64,000 bases of DNA from Desulforamulus ruminis DSM 2154 (GTDB taxonomy: Bacteria > Bacillota > Desulfotomaculia > Desulfotomaculales > Desulfotomaculaceae), in assembly GCF_000215085.1 (NCBI RefSeq), contig NC_015589.1, positions 682,001-746,000 of the forward strand, written 5' to 3'. The translations under genes were made by a program, and so were the position numbers. Within the stretch, counting starts at the first letter, position 1, and each line of letters begins with the position of its first letter. Under the pieces are notes generated by a model, which was given only the letters and a program-made list of their open reading frames with translations, ran no database searches and was not told where the DNA came from. Shown one piece after another: positions 43,484 through 51,706 of this stretch.

Positions 43484-43499
43484 GTTCACTTAAGTGAAC
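43484..43499. promoter_or_regulatory. 16-bp palindrome, site 6
   Basis: GTTCACTTAAGTGAAC directly before the folded leader of the GNAT gene pair. Confidence 0.65.
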
Positions 43500-43505
43500 A
43501 GACAT

Positions 43506-43576
43506 CTCCCAAAGGCCACGAATGGTTATAGGTTCCATATAGTTGGTCATAACTATAGACAAGGTTTCTTTGGGAG
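43506..43576 (+). ncRNA. Folded leader upstream of the GNAT gene pair
   Basis: Outer stem CTCCCAAAG/CTTTGGGAG (43506-43514 with 43568-43576) encloses TATAGTT/AACTATA (43538-43544 with 43551-43557). Could be a regulatory leader or a small RNA. No T run follows. Confidence 0.5.
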
Positions 43577-43643
43577 GGGTATAATTTTGGAAAGAGGTTG
43601 GTCCATAGCAGGAAGAAAACATCTAAAAAAAGGAGGGAGAAGG

Positions 43644-43841
43644 ATGGCAGTCAGCATGCGGGAGTACCCAGTTCTTAGGGGGCGTGATGCAAAGCGATTC
43701 ACTGAAGACAAAACGAGAACAGAAGAGCTTCTTGCGAAAAAAGCTGAAGAGTTTAGAAAAGATCCTACCTCCGTGAAAGCAGGCAAGAGGAGTAGGGGCA
43801 TTTCTATATGCGTTCGGAAGAAATCCACACGCAGTCAATAA
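43644..43841 (+). CDS. Small charged protein preceding GNAT, possible antitoxin
   Basis: 65-aa highly charged protein; ATG at 43644 lies behind AGGAGGGAGAAGG. It overlaps the GNAT gene by 34 bp, as antitoxin and toxin genes often do. It does not look like the DUF1778 antitoxins usually paired with GNAT toxins, so the role is inferred from gene arrangement. Confidence 0.55.
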   Translation: MAVSMREYPVLRGRDAKRFTEDKTRTEELLAKKAEEFRKDPTSVKAGKRSRGISICVRKKSTRSQ

Positions 43842-44344
43842 TCCTTCAAGCAATTATTGATTGTGATTATGATAAGTATAAGGATTTTACTTGTGGAAAT
43901 GGCAGCTTAGATCAGTTCTTAAAAACAGAGGCCTATTTAAGTCATGTTGAGAAAGAGGCAAGTACAACGCTTGTGCTTGCCGATAACGAATTGGTTGCAT
44001 ATTTCACCCTGAAGCATTCTACGATCCGGTTTGAAAATGATAAAGGCAGTCTGGAAGCTGTTGAGTGCTTAGAAATTGCAAGAATAGGAGTTAGTATATT
44101 TAAACAAAACCAGGGGATCGGGAAGGCGATTGTAAATCATATCATTGAATATGCCTATATTTTTAATGAGAAGTATATCATTAGCCTTGCATTGCGTGAA
44201 AGAGTGAAATGGTATATCAGAAATTTTGGTTTTCAGGTTGCAGTAGAGGAAGAGTTAGAAGCAGACACCGGTGACCCGGTCATCTTTATATATCTAAATC
44301 TGGATTTTCAAAAATTGAAAGAAGAACTTGAAAGTAACCCTTAA
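43808..44344 (+). CDS. GNAT-family acetyltransferase, possible toxin
   Basis: 178-aa GNAT protein. The N-terminal part FTCGNGSLDQFLKTEAYLSH resembles the opening of TacT/AtaT-type acetyltransferase toxins. The acetyl-CoA loop appears as ARIGVSIFKQNQGIGKAIVNH (QNQGIGKA, a fair match to Q/RxxGxG/A). ATG at 43808. If toxic, it would acetylate aminoacyl-tRNA; an ordinary acetyltransferase is also possible. Confidence 0.72.
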   Translation: MRSEEIHTQSIILQAIIDCDYDKYKDFTCGNGSLDQFLKTEAYLSHVEKEASTTLVLADNELVAYFTLKHSTIRFENDKGSLEAVECLEIARIGVSIFKQNQGIGKAIVNHIIEYAYIFNEKYIISLALRERVKWYIRNFGFQVAVEEELEADTGDPVIFIYLNLDFQKLKEELESNP

Positions 44345-44392
44345 GGTCAGCGGTTTTTATGATATAAGGGTAAAGCTTTGCAAGACATAAGA

Positions 44393-44425
44393 AATGCCAG
44401 GGCTTTTATAACCCTGGCATTTTAA
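44393..44425 (+). terminator. Intrinsic terminator after the GNAT gene
   Basis: Stem AATGCCAGGG/CCCTGGCATT with loop CTTTTATAA, followed by TTAATATTA. Confidence 0.8.
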
Positions 44426-44649
44426 TATTATTTGAAGGGAGGTGATACCAACCAAGACTTTTATGTGATTGGGGGTGATCGATTAAAAAGGAAAAATAAA
44501 AACGGGTTCAGCAGTAAGCTGGCCCGCAAACAAAACCGTAAGTAAATAATAACAGTAGATTAGATAAAAAGCAAACCTTTTTTATCCTGCTGCACCAGGG
44601 AATAAAAATTTCCCCTGGGGTGCAGACCAGGGGTAGAAGAGGGATAGAT
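44426..44649. other. Leader region of the amidoligase cassette
   Basis: No clear gene; a 26-codon frame at 44465-44545 is basic but lacks a spaced ribosome-binding site. A hairpin at 44588-44624 (CTGCACC and AGGGAA pairing with TTCCCCT and GGGTGCAG) lies 26 bp before the amidoligase ATG and may regulate it. Confidence 0.45.
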
Positions 44650-45381
44650 ATGTTAGAAATAAAGGGATTAAGACTCCCGACAATCAAGTGCGTAGGATGC
44701 GGAGCAGAAATTCCAAAAGGAACAGCTTGTAGATATTGCATGGGATTAATTGATACACCGAAGGACTATAGCTACCAAAGATTTTCTATTGTGGGAAAGA
44801 AAAAAAAGAATGCACCGGCTGAGGTATGGGGCTTTGGGGTTGAAATTGAAACACTCTCGGAATCACCAAGCCAGTTGATATTGTTAAAGAAAGGCTTTAC
44901 ACCCTGCATTGACTCTACGGTTACACTAGAATGGAAATCACCTATATTCCAGAGCCTATTGGGGTTTAAGGGAATTTGCAAAACAATAGAGGAGATGGAT
45001 GTCAGTCATGGTGGCAGCCATGTTCATGTATCTGTTCAGAGAAAAGACTTATTCCAGGATCACTATGAGGAGATCTTTCATCCTCTGGCAGATTTTCTTT
45101 ACGGTACTAGCTTTTATGAGATTTGGGGTCGTCGGGATACCAGTTATTGTAATTTGCCGGGCAGCGCCTATAAACGACATAGCTGGGTCAACGTTAACAC
45201 CAACTATAGCACCATCGAATGGCGCTTACCCAAATTCGTAAGTGCTGAGCAGTATTATAATTTGGTCAAATGGCTAACCAATGTTACCTGGGGCCTTGAC
45301 AGAAAGCTACTTAGCAAAAAAAGCCCCAGGGCTATCGGAAATTGGCTGCTTAATAACTATCAACAACAGATGGCAGCATAA
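44650..45381 (+). CDS. Amidoligase-like enzyme with N-terminal zinc ribbon
   Basis: 243 aa from ATG 44650 (GTAGAAGAGGGATAG upstream). CVGCGAEI...CRYC forms a likely zinc ribbon. The remainder fits the putative amidoligase family: WGFGVEIET near residue 58, SHGGSHVHVS and the late STIEWRLPKF. Amidoligases of this glutamine-synthetase-like group form amide or peptide bonds. The next gene encodes a glutamine amidotransferase, a known partner type. Substrate unknown. Confidence 0.75.
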   Translation: MLEIKGLRLPTIKCVGCGAEIPKGTACRYCMGLIDTPKDYSYQRFSIVGKKKKNAPAEVWGFGVEIETLSESPSQLILLKKGFTPCIDSTVTLEWKSPIFQSLLGFKGICKTIEEMDVSHGGSHVHVSVQRKDLFQDHYEEIFHPLADFLYGTSFYEIWGRRDTSYCNLPGSAYKRHSWVNVNTNYSTIEWRLPKFVSAEQYYNLVKWLTNVTWGLDRKLLSKKSPRAIGNWLLNNYQQQMAA

Positions 45382-45405
45382 AATTTAAATATACTGGAGG
45401 TGGAA

Positions 45406-45431
45406 GGAGCGAGTATCTGGGTACTCGCTCC
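45406..45431 (+). promoter_or_regulatory. Hairpin before the amidotransferase gene
   Basis: Perfect 10-bp stem GGAGCGAGTA/TACTCGCTCC with loop TCTGGG, ending 9 bp before the ATG at 45441. It includes a GGAG that could be the ribosome-binding site, so translation may depend on opening it. Confidence 0.6.
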
Positions 45432-45440
45432 TCTTAATAT

Positions 45441-46193
45441 ATGTGTAGACTATTTTTAGCAAACCGAGAAGGGCTTGACCGGTTGGGACCCAAAGGAACG
45501 GAACAGGTTTTTGAATTTCTTGAAGCCAGCATGGGTGGCCATGGTAATGGGGTCGCTTATGTTAAAAAGGAAAAAGTCTATATAAGGAAAGGGCTTAAGT
45601 TTCCGGTCAGTAAAGCAAGTAAATTAGCCTTTAATTCCTGTGCGGAATGGTTCATCTTTCATACAAGATGGGCAAGCATGGGGGAAGTATCAAATCAGAA
45701 TTGCCATCCGTTCCAATACGGCCGTATTGTGGCAGCCATGAACGGAACTGAGTTTGGGTTGAGATCCCTTAGTCGAGCAATGGGAGAGATCACGGATACA
45801 GAAGCCTTAGTTATATCCATTGCCGCATCTTCCTACCATCTTCCGGCCATAGAAATTGCAAAACGGTTTACTGAGCTTGATTCCGTTTTTGTAGGGCTAA
45901 TTAAACAGGATAAGAAATATGTCCCTTTTGCCAGTGTAGGACCCGCGCTGGGGGATCTTCAAGTCTATCAAGATAAGGGAGCTATCATAATGGCCTCTGA
46001 ACTACCTTTTGTAGATGAAACCAAAGTTATGAATGCAATTGATGGTTTTTATTGGGCTGGTGGTCCTGTTCCGGAAGATAGCCTAGTAAAGATGGGCGCA
46101 AAAAATAGAATAAAGAGGGCTAAATCTATTAATAGATTTTACCATGAGATCCCGAATTATTATGGATACTATGGGTCTAGAGGGCTAAGGTAG
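45441..46193 (+). CDS. Class II (Ntn) glutamine amidotransferase
   Basis: 250-aa enzyme beginning MCRLF, so Cys2 becomes the N-terminal nucleophile after Met removal. FHTRWAS, NCHPF and AAMNGT match the class II glutaminase fold. It would release ammonia from glutamine for an amidation. The C-terminal 60 residues are basic. Its place between the amidoligase and a third gene suggests a peptide- or surface-modifying pathway. Confidence 0.85.
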   Translation: MCRLFLANREGLDRLGPKGTEQVFEFLEASMGGHGNGVAYVKKEKVYIRKGLKFPVSKASKLAFNSCAEWFIFHTRWASMGEVSNQNCHPFQYGRIVAAMNGTEFGLRSLSRAMGEITDTEALVISIAASSYHLPAIEIAKRFTELDSVFVGLIKQDKKYVPFASVGPALGDLQVYQDKGAIIMASELPFVDETKVMNAIDGFYWAGGPVPEDSLVKMGAKNRIKRAKSINRFYHEIPNYYGYYGSRGLR

Positions 46194-46203
46194 GAGGAGC
46201 GAT

Positions 46204-46716
46204 ATGAGAAAAACTTCATTAAGAATTGAGGGTAACAGGCTAATACTCGGGAAAAAGACAGTAGATAATCTCCCTCCCTGGATTAATACCCTGAAGGAGT
46301 ATACGGAAAATTGGGGGATTCCTCCCAAAGCTCAACTACTGTCTGCTCTGGTAAGAGCAGGAGCAATTATCGAGGAACCTCGGCAAGCGCAGACTCAGGC
46401 GCTTGTAATTGTTAACGGAGATGATTTTATGACATCTATGTCTTTTAATTTAGACATTGGTTATCCAACTCCGTCTAAAATATTTTTATATGGACGAAAT
46501 CGAATTGCAGTTGGGAATGACGAAAGGATAAGCTTTAGCAGCTGGATTAGGGGCACAGAGAAAAGAATTAAAAAAGGGAGGGTTATTTTTTATAGCCCCA
46601 GCATTACGCCAGAAGGACATTGGGCAATTGGACTACCAAGGGAATTTAGAGAAAGAAAAAACTTATATAGCCTAGAGGATGTAAAAATATTTTTATTAAA
46701 CTTATTAAAGATATAA
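46204..46716 (+). CDS. Third gene of the amidoligase cassette, unknown
   Basis: 170-aa soluble protein, ATG behind TAGGAGGAG only 11 bp after the amidotransferase. Beta-rich; LRIEGNRLILGKKTVDNL near the start. No family recognised. It might be the modified substrate or an accessory protein. Confidence 0.6.
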   Translation: MRKTSLRIEGNRLILGKKTVDNLPPWINTLKEYTENWGIPPKAQLLSALVRAGAIIEEPRQAQTQALVIVNGDDFMTSMSFNLDIGYPTPSKIFLYGRNRIAVGNDERISFSSWIRGTEKRIKKGRVIFYSPSITPEGHWAIGLPREFRERKNLYSLEDVKIFLLNLLKI

Positions 46717-46805
46717 GTTTAAGCCATTCCTGGCCCTGTTTCATGGCCAGGAAACTCGGCCAAGCGGATCATACCGTGGTCCAGTATACAAAAGATAGGA
46801 TGATG

Positions 46806-46832
46806 CCCGGGAATTTGTTCCCGGGCTTTTTT
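46806..46832. terminator. Terminator between convergent operons
   Basis: Perfect stem GCCCGGGAA/TTCCCGGGC with loop TTTG and a T run on the plus strand; it also lies just beyond the end of the minus-strand recombinase-like gene. Confidence 0.88.
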
Positions 46833-47562
46833 ATTTCAGGACAGGGTAATCTTTATTTTCCCTGCAAGCTTGCATCACTCTTTGTAGTTCATCAAATTGC
46901 TCACGTGGAATGATAGCTTCATGATCATTTTTAATTGTGAGACTTTGTTTCATTGGTCCTTTCCCACGTTCGCAAACTTTAGCATCACCAACATAGAGAG
47001 GGTCACTAAAAATACGCTTTATGTGTAATTTGTATTCTGATTCTTTTTTCGTATACTCCGGGCTATACATTTTCTCCTTAAGCTCTTGAAGTTCTGCTTC
47101 TGGGAATTTTTCCAGCTTCAAATTAAGAATGTCCTCAAATTCTATTGAAGGATCTATCTCCTTTATGGTTAGATAATAGACTTCTTTTATGCAAAATTCA
47201 TGAGCTATATACTCTAAAATTTGAGAGGTACTTACTAGTGATTTGGCTTCTTCATGGCTCACAGACTCTAAGGGCTTTCTTAAGCCGTTGGCTTTGATAG
47301 CCCTTTTCAGCAGTTCATCTGGTGGATTATCGGAGTAGGAAAGAAACTGTCTCACTTTCCATCGTATAATTGCACTCTCTTCCCTATTGATAACGAGCTT
47401 TCCTTTTACGAAATCATAATCATAGCCATAATGTCCGATCGCCCGTTTTATCGCTCTTTTTTCCCGAACAGCCATCAACCCGTCTACCAAGCGTTGCGGC
47501 AATCCAGGCTCAGATTTCAAGGCTTTTAGTATCTCGCTTAATGAGTGTTCTATATTGCTCAA
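46831..47562 (-). CDS. Serine-recombinase-like DNA-binding protein without catalytic domain
   Basis: 243-aa protein; TTG start behind AGAAAGGAGA. It resembles the Recombinase domain of large serine recombinases: GYDYDFVKGKLVINREESAI near residue 45, KRIFSDPLYVGDAKV near 185, then HEAIIPREQFDELQRVMQ. The N-terminal resolvase domain with its catalytic Ser is absent and the zinc-ribbon end is also missing. It stands just downstream of a tyrosine recombinase gene on the same strand. Possible directionality factor, repressor of integration or remnant. Confidence 0.65.
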   Translation of the reverse strand: MSNIEHSLSEILKALKSEPGLPQRLVDGLMAVREKRAIKRAIGHYGYDYDFVKGKLVINREESAIIRWKVRQFLSYSDNPPDELLKRAIKANGLRKPLESVSHEEAKSLVSTSQILEYIAHEFCIKEVYYLTIKEIDPSIEFEDILNLKLEKFPEAELQELKEKMYSPEYTKKESEYKLHIKRIFSDPLYVGDAKVCERGKGPMKQSLTIKNDHEAIIPREQFDELQRVMQACRENKDYPVLK

Positions 47563-47626
47563 AACATATATCTCCTTTCTGGCTTAACTTCGCACTAACA
47601 GACACTCAGAACATAACAAGTCCAAA

Positions 47627-48901
47627 TTATTCTGAAAGACGATTTACCGTTCGCTGTAAATCCTGGGTGCCGGGTTTCGTATATCTGGCTACCATCTGAA
47701 TATTTGGATCTCCATTTTTTTTTGTGTGACCAAGTAAAAAAGCCACTTCTGTATCTGAGGCCCCATTATCCTTAAGATTTTTTGCAAAGCTATGCCTAAG
47801 TGTACGGGGGTTCAGTCTACGAATACCTGTGAGTTGCCGGTAATATTCTACACGTTGATGCAAATATTGATAATCTATGCGCTTTCCCCTCAAGATAAAA
47901 AGAGCCTCTTGATCACTACCGTATTGATTCTCACGAAAATCAATGTATTTTCTTAAGGCCTCATGCAGCCGGCCGCCAATATACTTCATTTTATCCTTAA
48001 ATCTTTTCTCAATAAATTTCATAGGCACTGATCGAGATTTATTTCGTTTTGAATTATTGATATAAATTTTGCTCTGATTAACGGGATATAAGGTTAAGTT
48101 GTTAAGATCCAGCTTAACAACTTCAGAAGGCCTTAGACCCGCATCTAACATAACAAGCACCATGGTTATATCCAAAAGAATATTTTCTTTCTCTAAACGA
48201 TGAATTAATAGAGATTGTTCTCTGGGGGATAACCACTTATCCTCTCCGTTACTCACTTCATCACACAATAAACCGCGAATCCTTTTCGCCGGATTAGACT
48301 CTAAGAAATCTTTTTCTACTAAGAAATTGCACAGGGACATAATGGCCATGAGTTTAGTATTCGTGGTACCGGGTGTATTAGTTTTTACCAATTCATCACG
48401 GTATGTTTTGATCAGGGAAGGCGTGATATTCAGGGGGTTAAATTCTTCATTGGTATGGCTTGACATCCATTGAATAAATAGCTTGTTGTTCGTTAAGTAA
48501 GATTTATTGGTGTTTTCTGAAAGAGTCTGCATTTGATCCCACTCAGAATACTCCTTCAAGACTCCTATAAGAGGTTCTTTATCAGCTTTTATTCTCTGTC
48601 CCGTTATTATGAAAGATTCCAGAAAGATCTTTTTATTTTCTGGGATGTTCGGCGGCAACCCTTTACTATCAAGAGCCCAAGTGAAGAAATACCTTAATCG
48701 GTCCTTTGTGGACTTATTTTCAACCGGATGAAGAGCCCCAAGGTATGTTTCCAGCTGCATAACCATATACTTTAAAACTTCCTCAGAATCTATCCCCTTT
48801 AACCAGTTTAGGTAATTCTTGATAGGAGAAAAATAGGACCGAGCAGTGCTCTTACTGTACTTTTTGAGAAGGAGGGATCTGTATTCCTCGATGATATTCA
48901 T
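47627..48901 (-). CDS. Tyrosine recombinase/integrase
   Basis: 424-aa recombinase. The N-terminal SAM-like core-binding domain is followed by a catalytic domain with GLRPSEV (first Arg), PRTLRHSFAKNL (second Arg), LLGHTKK and the nucleophile in MVARYTKPG. In box II the usual His of HxxR is Arg (RTLR). ATG start behind TAAGGTGAGG. As the element already has a serine integrase at its end, this enzyme may resolve multimers or invert a segment. Confidence 0.85.
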   Translation of the reverse strand: MNIIEEYRSLLLKKYSKSTARSYFSPIKNYLNWLKGIDSEEVLKYMVMQLETYLGALHPVENKSTKDRLRYFFTWALDSKGLPPNIPENKKIFLESFIITGQRIKADKEPLIGVLKEYSEWDQMQTLSENTNKSYLTNNKLFIQWMSSHTNEEFNPLNITPSLIKTYRDELVKTNTPGTTNTKLMAIMSLCNFLVEKDFLESNPAKRIRGLLCDEVSNGEDKWLSPREQSLLIHRLEKENILLDITMVLVMLDAGLRPSEVVKLDLNNLTLYPVNQSKIYINNSKRNKSRSVPMKFIEKRFKDKMKYIGGRLHEALRKYIDFRENQYGSDQEALFILRGKRIDYQYLHQRVEYYRQLTGIRRLNPRTLRHSFAKNLKDNGASDTEVAFLLGHTKKNGDPNIQMVARYTKPGTQDLQRTVNRLSE

Positions 48902-49069
48902 ATATTTAGAATCCTCACCTTAAATTATATTTAGGGAAATAAAAAATAATCTGTTAAATTATCATGGTACTGGTTTTTCTTTTTTAGAAGGAGTTTTACC
49001 CCTTTGTGGCTCTGCCACCAGGACATTTTTCATAGCCATATTAATTATACCTTTTTGGGAACAGAAAAA

Positions 49070-49111
49070 CAACAAAACAAAAGATTATGATTATAATCTG
49101 TTGTTTTGTTG
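49070..49111 (-). terminator. Long inverted repeat, probable minus-strand terminator
   Basis: 19-bp arms (49070-49088 and 49093-49111, one mismatch), rich in A/T, followed on the minus strand by TTTTT. It lies between a small minus-strand gene and the integrase. Confidence 0.6.
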
Positions 49112-49187
49112 ACTAATATAGACATAATGCAACCCGGGCCGGAAAGGGTATATAATCTGAGCCACAAGCATTACTAATGAGAACTGT

Positions 49188-49322
49188 TTATTTTTTTTCA
49201 CTATCCTTATGTGACTTATGTGATGTGTTTTTGGCTATGTTCTCGGCAGCCTTGTTTATATCGTAGCTGTCCCGATCATATTCTTTATTCTTAAGATCCG
49301 AAGTATCAAGGAAAGATAACAA
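49188..49322 (-). CDS. Small hydrophilic protein
   Basis: 44-aa frame with TTG start spaced correctly from GGAGGTG on the minus strand. The product is charged (DLKNKEYDRDSYDINKAAEN) and ends in a Lys/His-rich tail. No family recognised; support comes from the ribosome-binding site and the terminator-like repeat downstream. Confidence 0.5.
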   Translation of the reverse strand: MLSFLDTSDLKNKEYDRDSYDINKAAENIAKNTSHKSHKDSEKK

Positions 49323-49394
49323 TTAATAACACCTCCAAAAATATTATTACCTTGAAGAAAGTTACATATACTGAATTAACTGGAGGTGGGAGAT

Positions 49395-49802
49395 TTGGAC
49401 TTTAGCTTGATAAAAATACCAAAAGACATGGAAGAGGTTCTGAATATTATCTACCTTAAGGCGAAAAAGCTCAACCCCGGCCTTACAGAGAGTCTTTTCC
49501 TCCAACGTATTTTAGAAGAGTGGTTAGAGCCATATAAACGTGAAACTAGTGGATCTAATCAGCTTCCCAGAAGTAAGGTAGTTTTACGAAATAAAGTTAA
49601 AGCAGCACTTGAATTTTATGGAAAGGCACAAAAACAGGTTGCAAGAGATGTAGGGATTGACCGATCATATCTTTGCCAGATCGCTAATAATGCCCCCCAT
49701 GACTTATCTGTCAAAATTGCTTTTCTTATAGCTGACTCAATAGGATACCCTAAAGAAAAATTTAGAGAACTGTTTTATTTGGAGTCTGCTGAACAGGAAT
49801 AA
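49395..49802 (+). CDS. HTH DNA-binding protein
   Basis: 135-aa protein; TTG at 49395 has better spacing from GGAGG (49381-49385) than GTG 49386. The N-terminal 50 residues are RHH-like, and the C-terminal half holds a helix-turn-helix (QKQVARDVGIDRSYLCQIAN). Divergent from the recombinase genes, it could control them or the FtsK operon. Confidence 0.65.
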   Translation: MDFSLIKIPKDMEEVLNIIYLKAKKLNPGLTESLFLQRILEEWLEPYKRETSGSNQLPRSKVVLRNKVKAALEFYGKAQKQVARDVGIDRSYLCQIANNAPHDLSVKIAFLIADSIGYPKEKFRELFYLESAEQE

Positions 49803-49917
49803 CTTACCTGACAGCAGATTTATTTATTTTGTTATATTGGACAGCTTTTAAGGCATATGAAAATATTAAACCTTTAGGTTGAAAATTTTCAACATATAGG
49901 AGGTGATAAGAATAAGA

Positions 49918-51189
49918 ATGCGGCAGACCAACACCTTGGGTGAGGCTCTAGAAACCTTAAAATTAATTTGGAGACACCGGGAAGGTTTTAAATTCGGTGG
50001 TCGGCAGATAAATCAATTAAAGCTTTTTAAATGGCAGGTTGATCTGGAAAATAAAATTCCTGCTGCGGTACTTGATACAATTGACGTCCTTTATCCGGAG
50101 GGGAAACCACGGCCACTGTTGACAAAGAAAAATAGAATAGCCACAGGTTGGCACATGATTTTTACCCTACAGCCGGGAGTAACCTTCTCCGGAATATTAA
50201 GGCAGACAGAATTTTTCTCTGATGCTTGCCGGGCTCACGTAAGTATAGAGCTTAAGGGGGGGTTCATCCATATGACTGTCCATGATGCAAAGGTGGAAAC
50301 ATACTACCCCTACCTTTGGGACCCTACGCCTTATTTAGAAAAAATGGATTTACCCATTCCCATTGGCTACGGCCCTACCGGTCAGTTGAAAGTCATTGAC
50401 CTGGCGGATCTTCCACATATGAGGGTTGGGGGTACTACCTTCACTGGAAAGAGCAATTTTCTTCATAACCTGTTTATCTCGCTGGCAAAATTGCCCTATG
50501 TCCGTCTGGCAGTTATTGATTTAGCTCTACTGGAATTTAGCTACTCCAGGGGATTTGCTGCATTTGCAACTGAAACAATCACAGCTTTAAGACTTTTAAC
50601 TGCTTTGGAAAAGGAAATGCATCGTCGGCGACAGGTTCTTGAGGCAGTTGGAGTGGAGAAAATTCAGGAGTACCATTCTCTCATGGGTGAGGAGAGTAAA
50701 TATGATCTGCCCTATATCATTTTACTGATAGACGAATTCGCCTTCATGAATCCGGACAGTACCCCGGAGACAGGAGAAAAAGAAATCCGGAGACAGTGCC
50801 AGTCCATTTGTGCAAACCTTGCGGCCCTGGCGAGAAAAGTAGGTATTCACTTGATTCTTGCCATGCAGCGACCGGATATGAAAATCCTACCCGGCCAGTT
50901 AAAGGCAAATCTACCTGGAGCACTTTCCTTTAAAACCATTGATGACGTTAACTCTCAAATTATATTGGATAATAACGCAGCTGCAAACCTTCCGGATATT
51001 AAGGGCCGGGCTATTTGGCAGGTTGGGAACCGGCAGCAAGAAGTACAGGTAATGCATCTGCCGTTGAAAAAGGCAAGAATGATTCTAAATCAGCTTCGAG
51101 GGGTGAGGGATTCTGGGGAATGGATTAACTACGAGGCAAAAAGGCTCCCTCCGTCGAAAAGCTCAAGAAAGGCTTCTAAAACTCTATAA
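49918..51189 (+). CDS. FtsK/SpoIIIE-type DNA translocase
   Basis: 423-aa ATPase. Walker A GGTTFTGKSNF is at 171-181 and Walker B YIILLIDEFAFM follows; HLILAMQRPD is the typical third motif. Similar proteins act as coupling proteins in Tn916/ICEBs1 and as TraB-type double-strand DNA pumps in actinomycete plasmids. ATG 49918 is assumed; GTG 49903 overlaps the AGGAGG. The element also has VirD4, so two coupling-type ATPases are present. Confidence 0.88.
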   Translation: MRQTNTLGEALETLKLIWRHREGFKFGGRQINQLKLFKWQVDLENKIPAAVLDTIDVLYPEGKPRPLLTKKNRIATGWHMIFTLQPGVTFSGILRQTEFFSDACRAHVSIELKGGFIHMTVHDAKVETYYPYLWDPTPYLEKMDLPIPIGYGPTGQLKVIDLADLPHMRVGGTTFTGKSNFLHNLFISLAKLPYVRLAVIDLALLEFSYSRGFAAFATETITALRLLTALEKEMHRRRQVLEAVGVEKIQEYHSLMGEESKYDLPYIILLIDEFAFMNPDSTPETGEKEIRRQCQSICANLAALARKVGIHLILAMQRPDMKILPGQLKANLPGALSFKTIDDVNSQIILDNNAAANLPDIKGRAIWQVGNRQQEVQVMHLPLKKARMILNQLRGVRDSGEWINYEAKRLPPSKSSRKASKTL

Positions 51190-51220
51190 GTTAAAAAGGG
51201 TTAAACGGTGTCGATACTCT

Positions 51221-51706
51221 TTGACTGAGCCATATTGCTACTTTACAGGACAGCGTTATGGCCAATTAGAACATCTTTTAGATTTAAACTGGGTTTATGT
51301 ATGGCTAATAAATAAATTAAAATCCTGGGAGCAAATGCACTGTTTTCAATACGAGCTGCCATTAAAGATCCTGCAACCGGACGCTTTATGTGGAATATGG
51401 AACACCATTACCAAACGTATGAAATTTTATTTTCTAGAGATGGATCGCAGCAAGAATCATTTTGATAAAGTTGAAAAATATAATCGTTGGTACGAAGCGG
51501 ATGGATATATCGGTCAGTGGTGGTTGGATCAAACAGACCGGTTCCCGGTTATTCTGGTTGTCACACTTACTACCAGGCGTAAGGAAAAAATCATGGAAAA
51601 GATCGCAAAGGAAAACACGAATGGCCTGGAATTTAAGGTAATGTTATTAAGTGAAATAAAGGGGGGGCGCTATGATAATAACTGGTTTTTATGTGAGGGC
51701 CAATAA
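51221..51706 (+). CDS. Replication-relaxation (Replic_Relax) family protein, N-terminus apparently lost
   Basis: 161 aa from TTG 51221. GQLEHLLDLNWVYVWL, LQPDALCGI and FYFLEMDRSKNHFDKVEKY match the Replic_Relax family, in which an N-terminal winged helix normally comes first. The same frame is open further upstream to 51107 and encodes family-like sequence (RLLKLYKLKRVKRC) overlapping the ftsK end, but no ATG, GTG or TTG lies there. This suggests an N-terminal deletion, or an unusual start. Family role: rolling-circle or transfer replication. Confidence 0.6.
   Translation: MTEPYCYFTGQRYGQLEHLLDLNWVYVWLINKLKSWEQMHCFQYELPLKILQPDALCGIWNTITKRMKFYFLEMDRSKNHFDKVEKYNRWYEADGYIGQWWLDQTDRFPVILVVTLTTRRKEKIMEKIAKENTNGLEFKVMLLSEIKGGRYDNNWFLCEGQ

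Noticed and set aside
44465-44545. 26-codon basic peptide between the GNAT and amidoligase genes
   Set aside because: The only Shine-Dalgarno-like sequence is more than 20 bp away and there is no independent support.
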